The translations under genes and the position numbers were made by a program. Below are positions 5,066 to 6,358 of a stretch of 6,358 nt of DNA, in pieces. The notes beneath the pieces were generated by a model. The model ran no database searches and was not told where the DNA came from. It was given only the letters and a program-made list of their open reading frames with translations. The DNA is from Saprospiraceae bacterium (GTDB taxonomy: Bacteria; Bacteroidota; Bacteroidia; Chitinophagales; Saprospiraceae). Positions within the stretch are counted from its first letter, which is position 1; every line of letters begins with the position of its first letter. Location of the stretch: NCBI GenBank assembly GCA_020437045.1, contig JAGQWV010000448.1:1-6358 (forward strand), in the 5' to 3' direction.

Positions 5066-6358
5066 TAGCGGAACCAATTATTAAGTATATCAAGACTGAT
5101 TTTGCTAAAATTCAAATGTATTGCATTCATTACTGAATTTTTCACGAATTCATTCTCTTCAGCTTTTAGGCTGATAGCTAATGTTTCAAATAGCTTTGAA
5201 TCAGTCTTGATTGTATGGAGCATAACTTTATAGTAGCCCAATCTAACAAGCGGACTGCTTGTTACATTTATTTTGCGAATACATTCAAGTTGTTTTTCTT
5301 TGTCATCAAGCACTAACTCTCCAATAAGTTGAAGTAATTGATATTGAATCCACTCATAGTCGTTGAAGTGATCTATTAGCTCATTGATTTTTTCATAGTA
5401 TCCATCAAGGCTATAATACCTCAGATTCCATACAATATGATTTGATTTCCAATAAAATTTGGGGATGGAATTAAGCCAAACAGGAATGAAAGAATGATCT
5501 GGTTTCCAATCGCTATTTCCAGATAATGCTCGCGCCAGTTTTCGCCAATCATGAGCAAGTGTAAGAAATTCCCTAACTTTTGTAGGTCTTAATAGGTCAT
5601 CATTATCCTCCCCATAAACTAAATCGCCAATATTATTTTCAGCCTTACCGATTAACAATTGATAAAGCTTAGTAGCATAAATGTTATCGATGATTTTTAT
5701 TTCGGAATCTCCACCAATAGGATCGGATTTTATTTGCTCCTTAGTTTCGGGATCAAAGTCTAATGCATCAAGTTCGATTTCAAAAGTGGATGAGTCCAAT
5801 ATTTGATCTTTTTCCTTGTCAAGGTCATCAATGGATTTTATTGAAGTTTTTTGAGCATTTAGACTTAGAGACATTCCTTTTAGACATCGGTCAACTCCTA
5901 CAAGTATAGATAGGAGTTCATTATTTGATTTGCCATAAATCCGAATATCGTCCATGAAACGGTAATAATAAACACCGGTTTTGATTACAAACCGATCCAG
6001 TCTATCTAAAAGGATATTAGCAAATAGATATGATGCTGCTGGCCCTTGCGGTATGCCTACACCAGGAGTGATCTCATCTCTTGTTCCAGACCACACGTTG
6101 AGACATATTGCAAGTAAATCCAATATTGGTTTACTCACTCCTCGCTTTTTTAATTCAAGGATTAATACTGAATGCGGAATTGCATCGAAAAAACCTGTAA
6201 TGTCTGTTTCTAATATGTGGGTAATAGATTTGATCTTAACTGTTGCTTCAATACTGTCGATAAACCTATTGTAGAGATTAACATAGTATTCAAAAAAATA
6301 ATAATCTTCGGTTTCCTCATCTAGTAAATTAACCCCATTTTTTTTTTTTTTTTTAACT
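5065..6358 (-). CDS. Partial reverse transcriptase with helical-repeat C-terminus (AbiA/UG-like defence RT)
   Basis: The gene runs off the right edge: 430 codons are visible and the N-terminus is missing. In visible-residue numbering, motif A is ETDITGFFD (50-58, catalytic D52), motif B is PGVGIPQGPAASYLFANILL (98-117), motif C is YYRFMDD (131-137, FMDD box with D136 and D137), and LSLNAQKTSI (164-173) fits motif D. The catalytic Asp residues are intact. About 250 further residues follow: an acidic linker, then helices resembling HEAT-type repeats, ending NNWFR. No maturase X, endonuclease or DGR-type SQ motif is seen, which argues against a group II intron or DGR enzyme and for the Abi/UG group of defence RTs; RT plus helical repeat plus adjacent HEPN best fits AbiA. 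The call is firm for RT and moderate for subtype. Its TAA overlaps the ATG of the HEPN gene. A GTG at 6138 is not the start, because motif A lies upstream. Near the edge the frame crosses 17 consecutive A residues. Confidence 0.82.
   Translation of the reverse strand, partial: VKKKKKNGVNLLDEETEDYYFFEYYVNLYNRFIDSIEATVKIKSITHILETDITGFFDAIPHSVLILELKKRGVSKPILDLLAICLNVWSGTRDEITPGVGIPQGPAASYLFANILLDRLDRFVIKTGVYYYRFMDDIRIYGKSNNELLSILVGVDRCLKGMSLSLNAQKTSIKSIDDLDKEKDQILDSSTFEIELDALDFDPETKEQIKSDPIGGDSEIKIIDNIYATKLYQLLIGKAENNIGDLVYGEDNDDLLRPTKVREFLTLAHDWRKLARALSGNSDWKPDHSFIPVWLNSIPKFYWKSNHIVWNLRYYSLDGYYEKINELIDHFNDYEWIQYQLLQLIGELVLDDKEKQLECIRKINVTSSPLVRLGYYKVMLHTIKTDSKLFETLAISLKAEENEFVKNSVMNAIHLNFSKISLDILNNWFR
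6338..6354 (-). repeat. A17 homopolymer inside the RT reading frame
   Basis: Seventeen T on the plus strand (A on the minus strand) lie inside the RT frame four bases from the window edge and would encode five consecutive Lys. The frame read downstream of the tract (NGVNLLDEETEDYY and on) is good RT sequence. Only four bases are visible on the far side, so whether the frame is kept across the tract cannot be judged. Such tracts change length readily by slipped-strand replication and also mark assembly breaks. Confidence 0.7.

Noticed and set aside
5066..5077. TTG start for the HEPN gene
   Set aside because: ATG at 5063-5065 overlaps the RT stop as TAATG, which is a better and typical coupled start.
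6136..6138. GTG as the RT start codon
   Set aside because: The frame is open upstream to the window edge and encodes RT motif A (ETDITGFFD), so the true start lies outside the window.
5065..6358. RT as the enzyme of a diversity-generating retroelement acting on the kinase C-terminus
   Set aside because: Motif B reads IPQGPAASY instead of the DGR-type GxxxSQ, the enzyme carries a long helical extension, and no template repeat or Avd gene lies nearby. Proximity to a variable-region-like segment is not enough.
1..6358. tRNA, rRNA, CRISPR array, insertion sequence
   Set aside because: No cloverleaf-like segment, no regularly spaced repeats and no transposase or integrase reading frame were found on either strand.

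Overview
The window most likely comes from a Bacteroidota genome, possibly of the Saprospiria/Cytophagia type. The grounds are a low-to-moderate GC content, weak or absent Shine-Dalgarno sites, a thrombospondin-3-like calcium repeat of the kind common in Bacteroidota surface proteins, and a receptor-like Ser/Thr kinase fused to an FGE-sulfatase (C-type-lectin-fold) domain. This placement is inference; no rRNA or tRNA is present to confirm it.

Layout. Positions 1-290 hold no gene. They carry a strong minus-strand intrinsic terminator, a small hairpin and a tandem 12-bp repeat, and look like the junction of an accessory segment. Positions 291-983 (+) encode a 230-residue protein whose C-terminal half resembles the helix-hairpin-helix/catalytic-Asp region of OGG-type DNA glycosylases. 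Positions 1028-1459 (-) hold an unrecognised small gene of 143 codons interrupted by one in-frame TAA at codon 96. Positions 1460-1680 are a divergent intergenic region. Positions 1681-3627 and 3670-4395 (+) form a two-gene signalling operon: a membrane-anchored Ser/Thr kinase with a calcium repeat and an FGE-like sensor domain outside the membrane, followed by a soluble PP2C phosphatase with all its motifs. Positions 4424-5065 and 5065 to the window edge (-) form a translationally coupled pair facing the signalling operon: a reverse transcriptase with a helical C-terminal extension, cut by the window end, and a small protein with a HEPN RNase motif (R-x4-H).

How the genes work together. The kinase and PP2C are a natural writer/eraser pair. 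The outside domain probably senses a ligand or surface and sets kinase activity, and the phosphatase resets the system. The extreme C-terminus of the FGE-like domain resembles the variable region of diversity-generating retroelement (DGR) target proteins, but no template repeat or DGR-type RT lies in the window. The RT + helical repeat + HEPN arrangement matches the domain content of the phage-exclusion protein AbiA (RT-HEAT-HEPN), split here into two overlapping genes. It is the best defence-system candidate in the window. The RT frame runs through a 17-base A homopolymer next to the window edge, which is either a length-variable switch or an assembly/contig-end artefact. The AT-rich RT/HEPN pair, the OGG-like gene and the broken gene suggest a patchwork accessory or defence island around the signalling operon.
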